Assembly (NCBI RefSeq): GCF_012726195.1 | Contig: NZ_JAASAF010000009.1 | Span: forward strand, 124,001 to 188,000 | Origin: Rhodococcus sp. HNM0563 | GTDB taxonomy: Bacteria; Actinomycetota; Actinomycetes; Mycobacteriales; Mycobacteriaceae | DNA length: 64,000 bases | Reading direction: 5' to 3' | In this document: piece by piece, positions 1 through 9,598 of the stretch | How the letters are laid out: each line of letters begins with the position of its first letter | Numbering within the stretch: the first letter of the stretch is position 1 | The notes under the pieces: model-generated | Database searches by the model: none | Seen by the model: the letters and a program-made list of their open reading frames with translations, nothing else | What the model was told of the DNA's origin: nothing | Translations under genes and position numbers: made by a program

Positions 1-1701
1 CGGGATGTCGAGGTGGCGGGACCGCAGCCATTCGCCGAGCCCCTTGGCCTGCGGGTCGAATCTCGCGCGGGATGCCACACCCCTGCCGAGGATGCCTTCG
101 ATCACGAAGTTGACGGCCCGCAGATTCGGCAGCAGGTGGCGCGTGACGTTCAGTGGCGCGGTTTCGGGAAGGAGAGTCTTGATGAGGTCGATGGTGAGAG
201 TGTGTGCCAGCCAGCACCATTCGTCGTCTCCGCGTACCCACACGCCGATGTTGGCGTCACCGCCCTTATCTCCGCTGCGTGCGCCGGCCACCGCGCCGAG
301 CGGTGCGCGACGGGTGGGACCGCCGGGGAACGGCGCGGGCAATTCAGGTGCATCGAGTGGGTCGAGGGTCCGGGTCTGTTCCGCAACCGGCACCTCGACG
401 CGCGACCCGTCGGGAAGAACGGCCACGTGGGGAACCTGTGCGGCGTCGACGTAGCCCGCCGTGTACACGCCGTAGACACTTCCGGAGCCGGGCGGCGCGG
501 TCAGCGACAATCCGGGATATCCGGCGAGCGCGAACTCCACCGCAGCCGCAGTGAATCCGCGTCCGACGACCTTCGGGTCGGGGTCACGCACCGTGCAGCG
601 CAGCAGCGCACTCGCAGCTTCCTCGGTGTCCGCGTCGGGGTGGTCGGTGCGGGCGAGGGTCCATTCCAATTCGGCGGGACGGGTCGGCAGGTTCGCCTCC
701 ATCTGGCGCCGCATGAGTTGCGCCTTGGCCTCGATGTCGAGTCCGGTGAGGATGAATTCGACCTGGTTGTGGAATCCCGCGAGGGCGTTGAGGCACACCT
801 TGAGTGTGGGCGGTGGCGCCTCACCCCGCACGCCGGTGAGCCTGACGCGGTCGGGGCCGACCTGTTCGAGCCGGACTGTATCGATTCGTGTGGTGACGTC
901 GGGGCCCGCGTAGCGCCCGCCTGTGACTTCGTACAACAGTTGCGCCGTCACGGTTCCCACGGTGACCGCGCCACCTGTCCCGGGGTGTTTGGTGATCGTC
1001 GACGATCCGTCGGCCTCGATCTCGGCGATCGGGAATCCGGGACGCTCGAGGGTGTCGAGTTCGGTGAAGAACGCGTAGTTGCCGCCGGTTGCCTGGGTAC
1101 CACATTCGATCACGTGCCCTGCGGCGACCGCGCCCGCGAGGGCATCGAAATCGTCTCGTGCCCAGTCGAAGTGGGCGGCGGCTGGACCGACGATGACAGA
1201 TGCGTCGGTGACGCGTCCGGTGACGACGATGTCGGCGCCCGCGTTCAGACAATCCACGATCCCCCACGCGCCGAGATAGGCGTTGGCGGTGAGCGGCGGA
1301 GGGTCGCCGGTCAGGCCGATTTCCTCGACGCGGGCGATGAGATCGTCACCTTCGACGTGAGCGATGTTCGGAGCGAGTCCGAGTGTGTCCGCGAGATCGC
1401 GCAGTGCTGCAGCGAGACCCGCGGGGTTGAGTCCGCCCGCGTTCGCAACCAGGCGTACGCCCTTGTCCAATGCAAGACCCATGCACTCTTCGGCTTGGCG
1501 CAAGAATGTCTTGGCGTAGCCGGTGGCGGGATCCTTCATGCGGTCGCGGCCGAGAATCAGCATGGTCAGTTCCGCGAGATAGTCGCCGGTGAGATAGTCG
1601 AGTTCGCCGCCTTCGAGCATCTCGCGCATCGCTGACAGGCGATCTCCGTAGAAACCGGAGCAGTTGCCGATTCGCACTACGGCGGAGCGCTCCCGATTCA
1701 C
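1..1701 (-). CDS. AtuA-like acyclic terpene utilisation family protein (DUF1446), 3' end cut by window edge
   Basis: The frame is open from a GTG at 1701 to the first base of the window, giving at least 567 residues, so only the last few residues are missing. The N-terminus reads [13 protein letters not shown], followed by [17 protein letters not shown] and VANAGGLNP, which I recognise as the AtuA/DUF1446 family. In Pseudomonas, AtuA belongs to the citronellol/geraniol (acyclic terpene) pathway, but its reaction is not well defined. In actinobacteria such genes sit in acyl-CoA catabolic clusters. The GTG start overlaps the stop of the upstream TIGR03084-type gene by 4 bases (GTGA), which indicates an operon and translational coupling. 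Terpene catabolism here is an inference; the rest of the cluster lies outside the window. Confidence 0.85.
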   Translation of the reverse strand, partial: MNRERSAVVRIGNCSGFYGDRLSAMREMLEGGELDYLTGDYLAELTMLILGRDRMKDPATGYAKTFLRQAEECMGLALDKGVRLVANAGGLNPAGLAAALRDLADTLGLAPNIAHVEGDDLIARVEEIGLTGDPPPLTANAYLGAWGIVDCLNAGADIVVTGRVTDASVIVGPAAAHFDWARDDFDALAGAVAAGHVIECGTQATGGNYAFFTELDTLERPGFPIAEIEADGSSTITKHPGTGGAVTVGTVTAQLLYEVTGGRYAGPDVTTRIDTVRLEQVGPDRVRLTGVRGEAPPPTLKVCLNALAGFHNQVEFILTGLDIEAKAQLMRRQMEANLPTRPAELEWTLARTDHPDADTEEAASALLRCTVRDPDPKVVGRGFTAAAVEFALAGYPGLSLTAPPGSGSVYGVYTAGYVDAAQVPHVAVLPDGSRVEVPVAEQTRTLDPLDAPELPAPFPGGPTRRAPLGAVAGARSGDKGGDANIGVWVRGDDEWCWLAHTLTIDLIKTLLPETAPLNVTRHLLPNLRAVNFVIEGILGRGVASRARFDPQAKGLGEWLRSRHLDIP

Positions 1702-2489
1702 TGTGCTTTCCCACTTTGTTCGCGACCGGATCCGGGCGGGCCCGCGAATGCCTGCGCGATGTCGAGCCAGGCGTCGGCATCCGGCCCGCGTGCGACGAGC
1801 GCGGTGTCGCTGCGGTGCACACGCTGTGTGACGAGCAGGCAGAAGTCGAGTGCCGGACCGGTCACCGATTGCGCAGCGTCGTCCGGCCCCCAGGTCCAGG
1901 TGCTGCCGTCCGGTGCGGCGAGCTCGACGCGGAACGGCTCCGCCGGGACCGCGCGATCGCGGAGGACGAACGCGAAGTCGCGAGTGCGGACTCCGATGTG
2001 CGCGACGTGTCGCAGGCGTGTCGTCGGCCTGGGTGCCGTCCCGAGCGCCGCCGCGACGTCACGTCCGTGCGCCCAGGTCTCCATGAGCCGCGCCGTCGCC
2101 ATCGATGCCGCCGACATGGGCGGCCCGTACCACGGGATCTTCTCCCCCGCGGGGACGTCGGCAAGGGCACGGCCGAGGGATTCGCGGCAGTGCCGCCATT
2201 CGGCGAGTAGATCCCGAGGCGGTAGGGCTGCATACTCACCGGCGCCTTCGTCGACGAATGTCGTTGCGTCGGTGATTTTTGCGGTCTCGGCGACGAACGT
2301 GGTGGCGTCGGTGACCGCGGTGAGTGCCGCACGGTCGGTCCACAGCAGGTGGCCTATCTGATGTGCCACAGTCCATCCCGCCGCCGGGGTGTCGCGACGC
2401 CAGTCGTCGTCGGACAGATCGGTCACGAGCGCATCGAGGGCGTCGCCTTCGGCGCGTAGATCACCGAAGAGCCCGGGCAAGTCCGCCAT
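1698..2489 (-). CDS. TIGR03084-type DinB/maleylpyruvate-isomerase-fold metal-binding protein
   Basis: 263 residues. The N-terminal half looks like the mycothiol-dependent maleylpyruvate isomerase/DinB four-helix fold. [14 protein letters not shown] (about residues 39-52) and [14 protein letters not shown] (about 136-149) carry the histidines expected to bind a divalent metal. This matches the TIGR03084 family as I remember it, which recurs next to AtuA-like proteins and acyl-CoA enzymes in mycolate actinobacteria; its reaction is unknown. The stop codon overlaps the GTG start of the AtuA-like gene. The start is the ATG at 2489, the first in-frame ATG before the conserved sequence, with a palindromic operator candidate 30-50 bp upstream. 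Confidence 0.8.
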   Translation of the reverse strand: MADLPGLFGDLRAEGDALDALVTDLSDDDWRRDTPAAGWTVAHQIGHLLWTDRAALTAVTDATTFVAETAKITDATTFVDEGAGEYAALPPRDLLAEWRHCRESLGRALADVPAGEKIPWYGPPMSAASMATARLMETWAHGRDVAAALGTAPRPTTRLRHVAHIGVRTRDFAFVLRDRAVPAEPFRVELAAPDGSTWTWGPDDAAQSVTGPALDFCLLVTQRVHRSDTALVARGPDADAWLDIAQAFAGPPGSGREQSGKAQ

Positions 2490-2512
2490 GCGACCAGCGT
2501 CACACGACCCCG

Positions 2513-2540
2513 CACATAAATCAAGCGCTCTTGATTGTTT
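2513..2540. promoter_or_regulatory. Palindromic operator candidate upstream of the TIGR03084/AtuA operon
   Basis: AATCAAG (2519-2525) and CTTGATT (2530-2536) form a perfect 7-bp dyad around CGCT. It sits 30 bp upstream of the minus-strand start at 2489, where a TetR-family operator would be expected. On the plus strand the dyad is followed by a T-run, so it could act as a terminator in that direction, but no plus-strand gene ends here. No regulator gene is adjacent inside the window. Confidence 0.45.
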
Positions 2541-2569
2541 TTTGTGGAAGCTTCCGGCCCGAGCCGAAA

Positions 2570-3397
2570 TCAGACCCCGTATCCACCGTCGACATCGAGC
2601 TTCTGCCCACTGATGAATCCGGCGCGATCCGACGCGAGGAACAACACCGCCTCAGCGATGTCGCGAGCGTTCCCGAAGCGGCGCAACGGAATGTTCCGCT
2701 TGGTCACCTCGAGAGCGTGTTCGTCGAGATCACCGGACGAGATGAGCCGGTCCGCCATACCGTCGACGAGCATTCCGGGCCCCACGCTGTTGAATCGCAC
2801 CCCGAATCGGCCCTCCTCGGCCGCAAACGCCCGCACGAGTGATTCGACCGCGGCCTTCGGCCCCGCAGAGAGCCCGTCCCGGACCGGATAACGTGTCGTC
2901 GCCGCGGTGGTGACGGCCACGACCGATCCCGTCGTGCGACGCAGTTCCGGAAGGACCGCGGACACGAGATTGAAGAACGCTTTGGTCTCACCATCCACTG
3001 CCGCACCGAACTGCGCCGGCGATACTCCCGACAGGTGAATCATCGGTATGTGCGGGCCCGCTGCATGCACGACGATGCGGACTTCGTCGAACTGTTCGCA
3101 GACGCTACTCACCCAGCGGGCGGTTGCCTCGTGATCGGACAAGTCGAGGGCGTCCCCTCTACTGACGACGCCGAGACCACGGAGTTCCACGGCCAACTGT
3201 TCGGCCGCCTCCACCCTGCTTCGATATGTGAAGGCCACGTCGTGGCCGGCTGCGGCGAAACTCCGGCAGATCTCGGCACCGATTCCGCCGGTGCCGCCGG
3301 TCACCAGGACCGCCCCCTGCCCCACATCCGCACTGTCCTCAGTGCGCATATTCTGCTCGGTCGACACTGATCCCCCGGTGTGTGAGCTGCCAACCAC
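2570..3397 (-). CDS. SDR family NAD(P)-dependent oxidoreductase
   Basis: Short-chain dehydrogenase/reductase with a Rossmann fold. The cofactor motif TGGTGGIG follows AVLVTGG near the N-terminus. HAAGPH stands at the usual NAAG position, and [16 protein letters not shown] is at the catalytic Tyr-x-x-x-Lys region but has Gly-Pro where Tyr is normal, while Lys is kept. C-terminal [15 protein letters not shown] is typical of the classical SDR C-terminus. The missing catalytic Tyr suggests an atypical or reduced activity. The start is set at the GTG at 3397 because an AGGAGG lies 10 bases upstream; GTG 3367 is an alternative, and the frame is open to 3493. Substrate unknown. It lies 133 bp downstream of the LysR gene on the same strand. 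Confidence 0.8.
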   Translation of the reverse strand: MVGSSHTGGSVSTEQNMRTEDSADVGQGAVLVTGGTGGIGAEICRSFAAAGHDVAFTYRSRVEAAEQLAVELRGLGVVSRGDALDLSDHEATARWVSSVCEQFDEVRIVVHAAGPHIPMIHLSGVSPAQFGAAVDGETKAFFNLVSAVLPELRRTTGSVVAVTTAATTRYPVRDGLSAGPKAAVESLVRAFAAEEGRFGVRFNSVGPGMLVDGMADRLISSGDLDEHALEVTKRNIPLRRFGNARDIAEAVLFLASDRAGFISGQKLDVDGGYGV

Positions 3398-3530
3398 GGC
3401 GATGCTTCCTCCTGTGTCGTTCGGTGCTGCCTGCATGAGCCGCTGCGACCGTACAAGGAGTACAGCGGGGCTTCGGGAGCAAATCCCACACACAGGTATT
3501 CCCGGCCGGATTTCCCGAAAGGCCGATCCG

Positions 3531-4460
3531 TCACGGTGCGGCGGTGCTCCCCCGGGTCGCTCCGGTCCGCCTGGACCGGACGATCATGCGTAGGAGTTCA
3601 CCCGCGGGACCCTGCAGAACGCGCGGAGGTCGCCACACCGCGCGCAACACCCGCGAGAGGTCCAACCCATCTACAGCGACCACTTTCAGCTGCCCGGACG
3701 CGACATGGTCGGCGACGGCGAAGGTGCTCAGCACGGCCGGCCCGACCCCACCGAGTGCGCTGGTGCGCACCGCCGCTCCGCTGCCCAGTTCGAGCAGTGG
3801 AGCCGGCCGTCGGTACTCCTGCAATGCGAGGTCGAGGGTGCGTCGTGTGCCGGATCCTTCCTCTCGCACCACCAAGGGCGTCGCAGCGAGTTCGGCCACC
3901 GTGAGTGGCCGACGACGGTGTGCCCACGGATGGCCCGGTTCCACCACGACGACCAGCTCGTCACGCGCCACTTCCACACTGTGCAGGCCGGTGGGGACAC
4001 TGGGACCCTCCACGAATCCGACGTCGCATCCGCCCGCCGCAGCGATGTCGCACACCTGCATGGAATTGTGTACCTGCAACTGGATCTGGACGTCGTCGTG
4101 GACGGCGCGGAAGGCACCGAGCCATCGCGGGATCAGGTGTTCCGCGACGGTCATCGAGGATGCGACCACGAGTTCGGGATGATCTTCGGCGCTGAGCGCC
4201 GCTGCCGCGTCGAGCAGTCGGTGCGTGTCTGCGAGAACTTCCCTGGCCCAGTGCGCAACCACCGTGCCCTCCGGGGTGAGAACCGATCCGGACCGGCCGC
4301 GCTTCACGAGCACGGCACCGAGCTGCTTCTCGAGGCGCCGGACCGACCGCGTCGCGTTCGGTTGCGCCATCCCCACCATCCGGGCCGCGGCCCCGAGACC
4401 CCCGTGGTCGTCGATGCCGACGAGCAACTCCAGCGCTGCGAGATCCGGCCACTCGGTCAT
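3531..4460 (-). CDS. LysR family transcriptional regulator
   Basis: 309 residues from the ATG at 4460 (MTEWPDLAALELLVGID). N-terminal winged HTH: GGLGAAARMVGMAQPNATRSVRRLEKQLG (about residues 18-46), with Asn-Ala-Thr in the recognition-helix region as in an atypical CysL/ModE-like LysR branch. The remainder is a periplasmic-binding-protein-like effector domain (LVVASSMTVAEHLIPRWLGAF, then GGCDVGFVEGP). It is transcribed divergently from the PaaI thioesterase with only 44 bp between the starts, so it probably controls that gene and itself. The effector is not identifiable from sequence. Confidence 0.9.
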   Translation of the reverse strand: MTEWPDLAALELLVGIDDHGGLGAAARMVGMAQPNATRSVRRLEKQLGAVLVKRGRSGSVLTPEGTVVAHWAREVLADTHRLLDAAAALSAEDHPELVVASSMTVAEHLIPRWLGAFRAVHDDVQIQLQVHNSMQVCDIAAAGGCDVGFVEGPSVPTGLHSVEVARDELVVVVEPGHPWAHRRRPLTVAELAATPLVVREEGSGTRRTLDLALQEYRRPAPLLELGSGAAVRTSALGGVGPAVLSTFAVADHVASGQLKVVAVDGLDLSRVLRAVWRPPRVLQGPAGELLRMIVRSRRTGATRGSTAAP

Positions 4461-4504
4461 GCAGAAACGATATGCCAACGCTGTCGCTGAGGCAGAATGC
4501 GGCC

Positions 4505-4927
4505 ATGTCGTCATTCGGTATCGACCAAGCCCGAGATGTCCTCGCCGCGCAACCGTTCAGCGTCCTGATCGGCGCGCAACTGTCGGCCTACGGCCGGGAG
4601 GGCGTGACGCTCGAAATCCCGCTGCGACCCGAACTGCTCCAGCAGTTCGGATTCGCACACGGCGGAGTTCTGTCGTACGCAGCGGACAATGCGATCACAT
4701 TCGCCGCAGGCACCGCGCTCGGACCGTCGATAGTCACGACCGGATTCTCCATCGACTACCTACGTCCGGCGCAGGGAACACTGCTGCGCGCCCATGCTCG
4801 CGTCGTCGAATCCTCGAAGCGCCAGGCGCTGTGCCGGAGCGAGATCGTCGTGGTCGACGAAGTCGGTTCGGAGAAGGTGTGCGCGGCGGCCCAGGGCGGC
4901 GCCCGCCTGATCGAACTCTCACGTTGA
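4505..4927 (+). CDS. PaaI family hotdog-fold thioesterase
   Basis: 140 residues, a single hotdog domain. GFAHGGVLSYAADNAITFAAG (about residues 49-69) has the HGG motif and an acidic residue on the central helix, as in PaaI/YbgC-type acyl-CoA thioesterases. GFSIDYLRPAQG is the typical hotdog strand. The expected reaction is hydrolysis of a CoA thioester in the cytosol; the acyl group is unknown. The ATG at 4505 was chosen because an upstream in-frame ATG at 4472 lies next to the divergent LysR start. The 3' end overlaps the convergent DUF202 gene by 9 bp. Confidence 0.85.
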   Translation: MSSFGIDQARDVLAAQPFSVLIGAQLSAYGREGVTLEIPLRPELLQQFGFAHGGVLSYAADNAITFAAGTALGPSIVTTGFSIDYLRPAQGTLLRAHARVVESSKRQALCRSEIVVVDEVGSEKVCAAAQGGARLIELSR

Positions 4928-5236
4928 GAGCAGGATCAGGACGAACGCGCAGACCCCGAGCGCTGCAACCGTGCCTGCAAGCAGCAGGTTGCGCCACAGG
5001 AAGTAGGTGTCGCCACCCACGTCGAGCCCGCGCACTCGCGCGCGGTGACTCCTCCTCGAGCTGAACAGCAGTACCAGCACAGGTACGAGGCACAGAAGTC
5101 CGATCGACGCGACGACCGGGCCGGGCCCAGGAACGAATCGCATGAAGCCCAGCACGATCGCGCCGAGCACAGCTTCGGTGCGCAACCACGCGAGTGAAGT
5201 GCGCTCGGGTTGCAGGCCGGGATCGTCGTGCCGCAT
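4919..5236 (-). CDS. DUF202 family membrane protein
   Basis: 105 residues. The N-terminal QPERTSLAWLRTEAVLGAIVLGFMRF is the DUF202 signature (ERTxLAWxRT), followed by three predicted membrane segments at about residues 20-35, 42-58 and 85-103. The function of this family is unknown. It lies 6 bp downstream of a second DUF202 gene, so the pair is probably co-transcribed and may form a heteromer (inference). The 3' end overlaps the thioesterase gene on the other strand. Confidence 0.8.
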   Translation of the reverse strand: MRHDDPGLQPERTSLAWLRTEAVLGAIVLGFMRFVPGPGPVVASIGLLCLVPVLVLLFSSRRSHRARVRGLDVGGDTYFLWRNLLLAGTVAALGVCAFVLILLST

Positions 5237-5242
5237 AGGCGC

Positions 5243-5611
5243 TCACACCACGAGGGCCACGGCAAGAACGATCCCCGCCACCGCCAGCAGTCCCGCGAGC
5301 AGGTACGCGGCCCACGGGAACGGCAACGGCAGGCCCGAGCGCATGGCCTTCTCGACAGTGATCCATCGCAGCACCGCAATGACCACGAACACGACGGCGA
5401 ACCCGAGCAGGACGCACGACAGCGCCGTGCGCACCACCGGTTCGATGACGTCACCGGCGAACGTCTCGAGTGCTACCGCTGCGGCGATGAGACCGAGGGC
5501 GGTGCGAATCCATGCGAGGAATGTGCGTTCGTTGGCGAGGGTGAACCGTGGGTCGGGTTCGGTGCCCTCGCGCAGCACCCGCGGACGTCGGTCTCGTCGC
5601 GTTGGACTCAC
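5243..5611 (-). CDS. YidH-like DUF202 membrane protein
   Basis: 122 residues. DPRFTLANERTFLAWIRTALGLIAAAVAL matches the YidH branch of DUF202. Three hydrophobic segments follow (about residues 35-50, 63-82 and 98-122). It forms a pair with the shorter DUF202 gene just downstream; YidG/YidH-type pairs also occur in E. coli. The role is unknown. The Rieske gene 52 bp upstream on the same strand could be in the same transcript. Confidence 0.82.
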   Translation of the reverse strand: MSPTRRDRRPRVLREGTEPDPRFTLANERTFLAWIRTALGLIAAAVALETFAGDVIEPVVRTALSCVLLGFAVVFVVIAVLRWITVEKAMRSGLPLPFPWAAYLLAGLLAVAGIVLAVALVV

Positions 5612-5663
5612 ATGGCGGACTCTAGTCCGGTCGGCTTCCGTTCACCGGTTACCGCGCGGTGCT

Positions 5664-6104
5664 TCAGCCGACGACCACGTCCGTGCCTCGCGCCTCCGCA
5701 GGTCGCGACTTCAGCGGTTTCTTCGCGGGCCCCTCGACGGGTGCCCCGTCGAGCGCGAACTTGCTGCCGTGGCATCGGCACACGATCAGGTCGTCCTCCA
5801 CATCGGTGATGTTGCATCCCTGATGGGTGCAGATCGCAACGAACGCGTGGAAGTCCCCGGCGGTCGGCTGGGTGACGATGAGTCGCTTTCCTCCCAGGAA
5901 CACGCCACTGCCGACGGGCACGTCGGCAACTGCGGCAACAACCTCGGCGTCCGGTCCTGGAGGTGCGGTGGTGGTCGCGGCAGGCGTGGGCTGCGGCGCC
6001 GGTGAGGTCGGTGCGCCGCATGCCGTCAGCGCGCCCGCCGCCACCGCGGTACCCGCGCTCGACAACACGACTCGCCGGGACATCGAGGAGGGGTCGCTAC
6101 TCAT
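5664..6104 (-). CDS. Tat-exported Rieske [2Fe-2S] lipoprotein
   Basis: 146 residues. The signal region SRRVVLSSAGTAVAAGALTACG has a twin arginine (R10-R11) and a lipobox ending at C29, so export by Tat and lipid anchoring are likely. After a Pro/Thr/Ala-rich linker comes a compact Rieske domain: C92-T-H94 with C97 (box I) and C109-R-C111-H112-G-S (box II). By family precedent C92, H94, C109 and H112 bind the cluster and C97-C111 form the disulfide. The domain is small, like arsenite-oxidase small subunits or stand-alone Rieske proteins, and lacks the membrane anchor of QcrA. Its redox partner is not visible. Confidence 0.9.
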   Translation of the reverse strand: MSSDPSSMSRRVVLSSAGTAVAAGALTACGAPTSPAPQPTPAATTTAPPGPDAEVVAAVADVPVGSGVFLGGKRLIVTQPTAGDFHAFVAICTHQGCNITDVEDDLIVCRCHGSKFALDGAPVEGPAKKPLKSRPAEARGTDVVVG

Positions 6105-6205
6105 TCACACTGTCCGTTCCGGTCGCTGACACATCCCGCTCAGCGTAGCCGCGCACCAGCGGCGGGGCCGCGACCTACGTCACCGCCCCGCCCTCGTCGC
6201 ACGAC

Positions 6206-7726
6206 TCAGTGCAGGGCGACGGCAGTCGGATCGCTCGGCTGCGCCGACTTCCTGCGCGGCAGGAAGGCCGCCGGGATCAGCGCGACCGCCATGACGAGCG
6301 TCGCCACCAGGAATGTGTCGCCGAAGGCATCGGCAAGAGAGCCGAGGACGGTCTGCTGCACCTCGGGTGGAAGCTGCGCGAGCATCTCTGCGTCGGGTTG
6401 ACCGGTCGTCCCTTCCGGTGCCCCGTCGGGGGCGATGATCCGGCTCGTGAGGATCACGGACATCGTGGCCGTGCCGATCGAGCCCGCCGCCTGCTGGACG
6501 ATGTTCATCAACGTCGAGCCGCGCGCGATGCTGTGATCGGTGAGCGTCTGCAAGGCCGCGGTCATCGTGGGCATCATGGTGCAGCCCATGCCCATGCCCA
6601 TGACGAACAGCGCCCCGAGCAGGAGCGGGTAGCCGGTGTCGACACCGACCTGCGTGAACACGGACATGCCCGCGATGATGAGCACAAGACCGACCAGCAC
6701 GATCTTGCCGGGCCCGATGCGGTCGACCAGCTGTCCGGCGACGGGCATCGTGAGCATCGCGCCGAGTCCCTGCGGGGCGAGGAGCAACCCGGCCATGAGT
6801 GTCGTTTCGCCGTGCACCTGGAGGAAATAGCTCGGGAACAGCAGGCCGGCACCGAAGAAGCCGATCGCGAAGACCGTCATGGTGAGGACCGCAAAGGTGA
6901 GCTGCCGGTTCTTGAACAACCTCAGGTCGATGAGCGGATGGTCGGTGCGTACCGCATGGAACACGAACGCGGCGATGAGCGCGACCCCGACGATGCCGGG
7001 AACGAGAACCCGAGCCGAAGCGACCGTGCCGGTCTCCGGCAGCGACGACACACCGAACAGGAACAGCGCCAGGCCGGGCGACAGCAGCAGCATTCCGACG
7101 AAGTCGAACGATTCGGACTTCTTCGGCGAATCCTTCGGGAGCACGACGAAGGCCGTGAGCAGCGCAACGGCACCGATCGGGAGGTTGATGAGGAAGATCC
7201 AGTGCCAGCTCGCCACGTCGATCAGCCAGCCACCGAGGATGGGGCCGCCGATGGGACCGAGGAGCATGGGGATACCGAGAACCGCCATGACGCGACCGAC
7301 GCGCTGTGGTCCCGCGGCCCGCGTCATGATCGTCATGCCCAGGGGCATGAGCATGCCGCCGCCGAAGCCCTGGAGGACGCGGAATCCGATCAGCGAGGTG
7401 ACATCCCACGCGAGGCTGCACAGAACCGAGCCGGCCACGAACAGAACGAGTGCGGTGAGGTAGAGGCGCTTGGTACCGAACCGATCGGCCGCCCATCCGG
7501 TGAGCGGAATCACACTGGCGAGAGCGAGGGTGTAGCCGGTCATCGTCCATGCGACCGTCGCGTAGCTCGCCTGGAATTCCGACATGAAGGTCGGAAGCGC
7601 GACGGAGACGACGGTGACGTCGAGGATCGACATGATGGCACCGAGCACCACCACCGACGCAATTTTCAGGACTGCAGCGTCGAGTTTCGTGTCCGAGGCC
7701 GAAGAATCTGCAGGTGGCGCTGTCAT
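6206..7726 (-). CDS. DHA2 family (EmrB/QacA-type) MFS multidrug efflux permease
   Basis: 506 residues and about 14 hydrophobic segments, the usual size for the 14-TMS DHA2 family. VVLGAIMSILDVTVVSVALPTF near the N-terminus is motif D1 (LDxTVVNVALP-like). GWAADRFGTKRLYL is motif A, and GIPMLLGPIGGPILGGWL is antiporter motif C. It is expected to export hydrophobic drugs or metabolites using the proton gradient. An SD-like GGAG lies 6 bases before the ATG. No regulator gene is adjacent, so its control is unclear. Confidence 0.92.
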   Translation of the reverse strand: MTAPPADSSASDTKLDAAVLKIASVVVLGAIMSILDVTVVSVALPTFMSEFQASYATVAWTMTGYTLALASVIPLTGWAADRFGTKRLYLTALVLFVAGSVLCSLAWDVTSLIGFRVLQGFGGGMLMPLGMTIMTRAAGPQRVGRVMAVLGIPMLLGPIGGPILGGWLIDVASWHWIFLINLPIGAVALLTAFVVLPKDSPKKSESFDFVGMLLLSPGLALFLFGVSSLPETGTVASARVLVPGIVGVALIAAFVFHAVRTDHPLIDLRLFKNRQLTFAVLTMTVFAIGFFGAGLLFPSYFLQVHGETTLMAGLLLAPQGLGAMLTMPVAGQLVDRIGPGKIVLVGLVLIIAGMSVFTQVGVDTGYPLLLGALFVMGMGMGCTMMPTMTAALQTLTDHSIARGSTLMNIVQQAAGSIGTATMSVILTSRIIAPDGAPEGTTGQPDAEMLAQLPPEVQQTVLGSLADAFGDTFLVATLVMAVALIPAAFLPRRKSAQPSDPTAVALH

Positions 7727-7877
7727 GGGCTACTCCGATGAATGCAAATGGCTTTCCGCCTGATTGGAATCGAGGTGGCAGGCCCGCGCGAGAGAGCGCC
7801 GGTGGTCGTGGTAAATACCGGAACGCGTGCGCACCGTTTGCCGATCCTAACGGCGATGGCCGACGCGCCCAAGGGAT

Positions 7878-9557
7878 TTATCGCCGCACGGCCCCGATCA
7901 GGGGAAGTCGACGGCGGCGGCGACCGAGTTCGACGAGCGCGGCTCGCTCGGTGATCTTGATTCGTGGCCGGCCGCTCGCGCGACCCGCGGCACGTTCCGC
8001 AGCGTCGATGGTCCGCCATCCGTCGAGGTCGACGCGGTCCGGACGCCGCTCGGCCAGAAGCTTCCCGAGACTCCTGCGGTTGCCCCGCGGCGCTGCCAGC
8101 CGACCCGAGTCGAAGTCGGCGAGCAACGCGGCGACGGTTTCCTTGGCGCAGGCCTTGTTGGTGCCGATGACACCGCTCGGACCGCGCTTGATCCAACCGG
8201 TGACATAGACACCGACGTCGACGCGGCCACCGGTACTGGGGACGACGGCACGCCGGTCGTCGAACGGCAGATCGGGAACCGGCACACCTCGATAGCCGAT
8301 CGACCGCAGGACGAGTCCCGCGTCGATGTCATCGACGTCATCGGTCGCCCGCGCAACGAGCGCGCCCTCGGGATCTTCCACCATCTCGGTGCGCGCGACC
8401 CGGACGCCGTCGACACGGTCCGCGCCGAGCACCTCCGAGGGGACGGCGTGGTAGCGGAAGACTATGCGCCGATTGCCCTCCCGCACCTCGCGCGCGGCGT
8501 ATTCACGCGCGAGCTGCACGCGCATCGCCACGGCGGGGTCCGTCGCCACAGCGTGCTCACCGGCCTCGTCGAGTTCCAGGTCGGCTTCGTCGATGACGAT
8601 GTCCACTCCCTCGAGCTCGCCGAGCGCGAGGAATTCGGGGTTGCTGTATGCGGCCTGTGCAGGCCCTCTGCGGCCGAGGAGAACGATCTCACGGATATTG
8701 CTGTGCCGCAGCGCCTCGAGGGCGTGATCGGCGATGTCGGTGCGCGCGAGGTCCTCGACGTCCATTGCGAGGATACGGGCGACATCGAGTGCGACGTTGC
8801 CGTTGCCGACGATGACGGCGCGTTCACCGGACAGATCGAAGGTGCGCTTCGCATAGTCGGGGTGGCCGTTGTACCAGGCCACGAATTCTGTGGCTGCGTG
8901 GCTGCCCTCGAGATCTTCGCCCGGAATGCCGAGGCGACGGTCGGCGGAGGCGCCCACCGCGTACACCACCGCGTGGTGGTGGTCGAGCAGTTCCGCGTGG
9001 GTGAGGTCGCGGCCGATCTCCGTGTCGAGGTGCAACGCGAAAGCGTCGCGACGGAAGGACCACTCGAACGACTCGGTGACCGCCTTCGTACCGGGATGAT
9101 CGGGCGCGACGCCGGCGCGAACCAGTCCGAACGGGGTCGGCAGCCGATCGAACATCTCGACCTCGACATCGGATCGCTCGAGCAGTTCCTGCGTCGCATA
9201 GCAGGCGGCGGGACCGGCGCCGACAACCGCGACGCGCAGCGTTCCGCGATCCCGCGGCGCAGCCGGTGTCGGCACGAGAGGATTCCAGCCTTCCGGCATG
9301 GGGTGCGCCCGGTAGTAGTCGGCGTTGATCTCGGCGAAGCGGGCCTGGGACGGTTCGAGCTTGTCGTCGGGAAGGATTGCTTCGACCGGGCATGCGTCGG
9401 CACATGCACCACAGTCGATACAGGTCTGCGGGTCGATATGCAGCATCTCCGCCGACCCGAATTCACGCTCGTCGGGGGTGGGGTGAATGCAGTTGACCGG
9501 GCAGACGGCGACGCAGCTTGCGTCGTTGCAGCACGTCTGGGTGATGACGTAGGCCAT
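7878..9557 (-). CDS. fprB: FprB-type fused ferredoxin / ferredoxin-NADP reductase
   Basis: 559 residues from the ATG at 9557, with a GAGGA SD 7 bases upstream; the open frame continues further upstream but is not coding. Residues 1-60 are a seven-iron-type ferredoxin (C9, C15, C19, C23, then C46, C49, C52, C56). Residues 107 onward are an adrenodoxin-reductase-like flavoprotein with the FAD motif VVGAGPAACYA (111-121) and the NADP motif VIVGNGNVALDVARI. In M. tuberculosis this fusion is FprB, thought to pass electrons between NADPH and iron-sulfur or P450 partners in the cytosol. The C-terminal tail is very Arg-rich. Confidence 0.93.
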   Translation of the reverse strand: MAYVITQTCCNDASCVAVCPVNCIHPTPDEREFGSAEMLHIDPQTCIDCGACADACPVEAILPDDKLEPSQARFAEINADYYRAHPMPEGWNPLVPTPAAPRDRGTLRVAVVGAGPAACYATQELLERSDVEVEMFDRLPTPFGLVRAGVAPDHPGTKAVTESFEWSFRRDAFALHLDTEIGRDLTHAELLDHHHAVVYAVGASADRRLGIPGEDLEGSHAATEFVAWYNGHPDYAKRTFDLSGERAVIVGNGNVALDVARILAMDVEDLARTDIADHALEALRHSNIREIVLLGRRGPAQAAYSNPEFLALGELEGVDIVIDEADLELDEAGEHAVATDPAVAMRVQLAREYAAREVREGNRRIVFRYHAVPSEVLGADRVDGVRVARTEMVEDPEGALVARATDDVDDIDAGLVLRSIGYRGVPVPDLPFDDRRAVVPSTGGRVDVGVYVTGWIKRGPSGVIGTNKACAKETVAALLADFDSGRLAAPRGNRRSLGKLLAERRPDRVDLDGWRTIDAAERAAGRASGRPRIKITERAALVELGRRRRRLPLIGAVRR

Positions 9558-9598
9558 GGCGAGATCCTCGAAGGGTGGGCGGCACAGCCGCGTTTGCA

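Noticed and set aside
13-1635. Long plus-strand open frame opposite the AtuA-like gene
   Set aside because: It is the antisense shadow of a gene recognised on the minus strand; its translation is rich in Arg, Gly and Glu and shows no family motif.
6209-7741. Plus-strand frame of 510 codons across the MFS gene
   Set aside because: Hydrophilic Arg/Glu/His-rich shadow of a membrane-protein gene on the minus strand.
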